Below, piece by piece: positions 62,659-63,989 of a DNA stretch of 63,989 nucleotides. The notes under the pieces were generated by a model. The model saw nothing but the letters and a program-made list of their open reading frames with translations. It was not told the DNA's origin and searched no databases. Origin of the DNA: Candidatus Cloacimonadota bacterium. GTDB lineage: Bacteria > Cloacimonadota > Cloacimonadia > Cloacimonadales > Cloacimonadaceae. The DNA is taken from NCBI GenBank assembly GCA_023392795.1, contig JAEWNJ010000136.1:1-63989 (forward strand), given 5' to 3'. Positions within the stretch are counted from its first letter, which is position 1. The number at the start of each line of letters is the position of its first letter. A program made the translations under genes and the position numbers.

Positions 62659-63989
62659 ATGTCCGCTCTAAAGCCCTACATCTTCATTACAGATATCGGA
62701 TCCACCACTACCAAGGGTATCCTTATCCACACGGAAACCAGCCAAATCTTGGGCATTGCCCATGCCAACACCAGCGTGGAAGAGCCAGATAATGACGTCA
62801 AGATCGGAGTGTTGTCGGCTGCTCATGAACTGGAAAAGCAGAGCGAAATCAAGATTATTGACTCTTCCACAGACCACGATGAGCTTGGTTTCTCAGATGA
62901 AGTGAGCTATCTTAGCACCAGCAGCGCAGGCGGTGGATTACAGATCCTGGTGATCGGATTAACCCTCTTTGACAGTGGTAGTTCAGCCAAAAGAGCCGCG
63001 TATGGTGCTGGAGGAGTGATCCTGGATGTATTTGCAATCGACGACAAACGTAAGGCTGTGGAGCAAATGCAGGCAATGCGTAATCTGCGTCCGGATATGA
63101 TCCTTCTGTGCGGAGGCACCGATGGAGGGGCACTAAGCAGTGTACTTAGAATGGCAGAGATACTGCGCATCGCCAAGCCAGTGCCAAAGTATCAGAGTAA
63201 AGATAAGATACCCACTCTATACGCGGGCAATAAAGACGCCGCCGAGATGATCCGTAATATGATCACTCGTGATTTTGACCTGCATATAATGCCTAACCTT
63301 CGCCCCGGATTAAATGTAGAAAACCTAAAGCCTACCCAGGATAAGATTCAAGAGCTCTTTATGGAAAATGTGATGGAAAGAGCTCCAGGATATGCCGGTA
63401 TCAAGAAGGTAGTGAGTAGTCCCATTCTCCCAACTCCTTCAGGTGTTCTCAGAGCCATGCAGAGTCTGGGTGAAGATAATAAGAACCTGATTGCCTTTGA
63501 TATCGGAGGCGCCACTACAGACGTTTTTACCAGGATTAACGGTCACTTTCAACGCACTGTGAGCGCAAATCTGGGTATGAGTTACAGCGCGCTTAATGTC
63601 CTGAAAGAGAAGGGAATCGACAATGTGATGAGTATGCTGCCCCCTGAGATTGATGAGGATGTGGCTCGTAACTATATTGGAAACAAAAGCCTCTACCCTA
63701 CTGTGGATCCGATTTCAGAGCTGGAGTTTCGCATCGAACACGTTCTTGCCAAAGCTGCCATTCACATGGCGTATGAACAGCATCGGCAAATGCACTACAA
63801 CACTCGAAAGATCGGCTATCTGGATATTATCAAGCAGGAAGGCCGCGACAAGTATGAAGAGAAGTTTCATTACATCGAAAAGGAAGAGTCTTACTCCTTT
63901 TACCCCAGCGATATAGACATCCTGATCGGTGCTGGCGGAGTGTTTGCTCACGCTCAAAACACAGGGCAATGCATCGATATGTTGATCTC
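62659..63989 (+). CDS. MutL/GlmL-family protein of B12-dependent mutase systems (3' end cut off)
   Basis: This gene runs off the window after about 443 codons. It is an ASKHA-fold protein with phosphate loops TDIGSTTTKG (11-20) and FDIGGATTDVF near 282, plus YLSTSSAGGGLQILVIGLT near 85. This matches the GlmL/MutL family encoded with glutamate mutase, ornithine or lysine aminomutases, where members are thought to reactivate the cobalamin enzyme. GGGAGG (62648-62653) lies five bases before the ATG. The mutase itself would be expected to the right. With kce at 23 kb, an aminomutase of lysine fermentation is an attractive but unproven partner. Confidence 0.85.
   Translation, partial: MSALKPYIFITDIGSTTTKGILIHTETSQILGIAHANTSVEEPDNDVKIGVLSAAHELEKQSEIKIIDSSTDHDELGFSDEVSYLSTSSAGGGLQILVIGLTLFDSGSSAKRAAYGAGGVILDVFAIDDKRKAVEQMQAMRNLRPDMILLCGGTDGGALSSVLRMAEILRIAKPVPKYQSKDKIPTLYAGNKDAAEMIRNMITRDFDLHIMPNLRPGLNVENLKPTQDKIQELFMENVMERAPGYAGIKKVVSSPILPTPSGVLRAMQSLGEDNKNLIAFDIGGATTDVFTRINGHFQRTVSANLGMSYSALNVLKEKGIDNVMSMLPPEIDEDVARNYIGNKSLYPTVDPISELEFRIEHVLAKAAIHMAYEQHRQMHYNTRKIGYLDIIKQEGRDKYEEKFHYIEKEESYSFYPSDIDILIGAGGVFAHAQNTGQCIDMLI

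Noticed and set aside
1..63989. CRISPR arrays, transposases, integrases, prophage genes
   Set aside because: No regularly spaced repeats, no transposase or integrase motifs, and no tRNA-flanked island were seen; the genes are housekeeping or metabolic.

Overview
The window is a dense bacterial chromosome segment of core and metabolic genes. It contains no rRNA, CRISPR array, insertion sequence or phage gene that I can see. I suggest a Gram-negative, anaerobic, amino-acid- and glycan-using member of the Cloacimonadota (relatives of Candidatus Cloacimonas acidaminovorans). The main reason is the 3-keto-5-aminohexanoate cleavage enzyme at 22921-23754, whose Zn ligands and catalytic residues fall at the same numbers (H46, H48, E230, R226, D231) as I recall for the structurally studied Cloacimonas enzyme. 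Also consistent are an adenosylcobalamin-dependent ribonucleotide reductase, a MutL/GlmL-type protein at the right edge, a 2-hydroxyacyl-CoA dehydratase activase, and Kdo/outer-membrane genes (waaA, kdsD, MlaEF). The taxon is an inference from memory, not from a search.

Layout. (1) 1-1993, plus strand: lipid ABC permease, its ATPase, and dihydrofolate reductase, converging on a minus-strand pair (1984-5576) of a receiver-PP2C-kinase regulator and a GT2-GT4 double glycosyltransferase. (2) 5850-13737, plus strand: an alpha-glucan operon of GH133-type debranching enzyme, GT4 glycosyltransferase and GH57 amylase, then an NtrC-like regulator lacking the sigma-54 GAFTGA loop, a YbbR protein and TsaD. 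(3) 13981-34897, minus strand: tRNA-Asp, then waaA, amrS, a NusG-II protein, a glycosyltransferase-Ppx/GppA fusion, aroF, miaB, yicC, a membrane protein, rnr, murI, kce, nrdJ, a zinc-ribbon membrane protein, apbE, folE2, an M16 protease, a BadF/BcrA-type activase and a PHP phosphoesterase. Most neighbours overlap by ATGA, which implies translational coupling. (4) 35185-51250, minus strand: a Cys-rich DUF3795-like protein; then an envelope block (TPR protein, beta-barrel-like protein, membrane protein, divergent polysaccharide deacetylase, UppP) leading through holA and malQ to a giant PPDK-derived dikinase without its PEP domain, and GAPDH. (5) 51314-56231, minus strand: a two-subunit flavin/iron-sulfur amino-acid dehydrogenase and a CrtI-like desaturase. 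(6) 56416-63989, plus strand: a glutathione peroxidase with a terminator, a zinc-type ArsR/P-type ATPase module with its own palindromic operator, thrS, kdsD and the truncated MutL-like gene.

How it fits together. Two loci deal with alpha-glucans: 5850-10436 (debranch, transfer, hydrolyse) and 37-43 kb (MalQ plus a dikinase that can no longer use PEP/pyruvate, next to GAPDH). Envelope building is represented by waaA, kdsD, UppP, MlaEF, several glycosyltransferases and the TPR/barrel block. Amino-acid fermentation is represented by kce, the DAO-type dehydrogenase and the MutL-like gene. The most unusual items are the glycosyltransferase-Ppx fusion (30297-32198), the PEP-domain-less dikinase (37235-41281) and the GAFTGA-less NtrC homologue (10440-11861).
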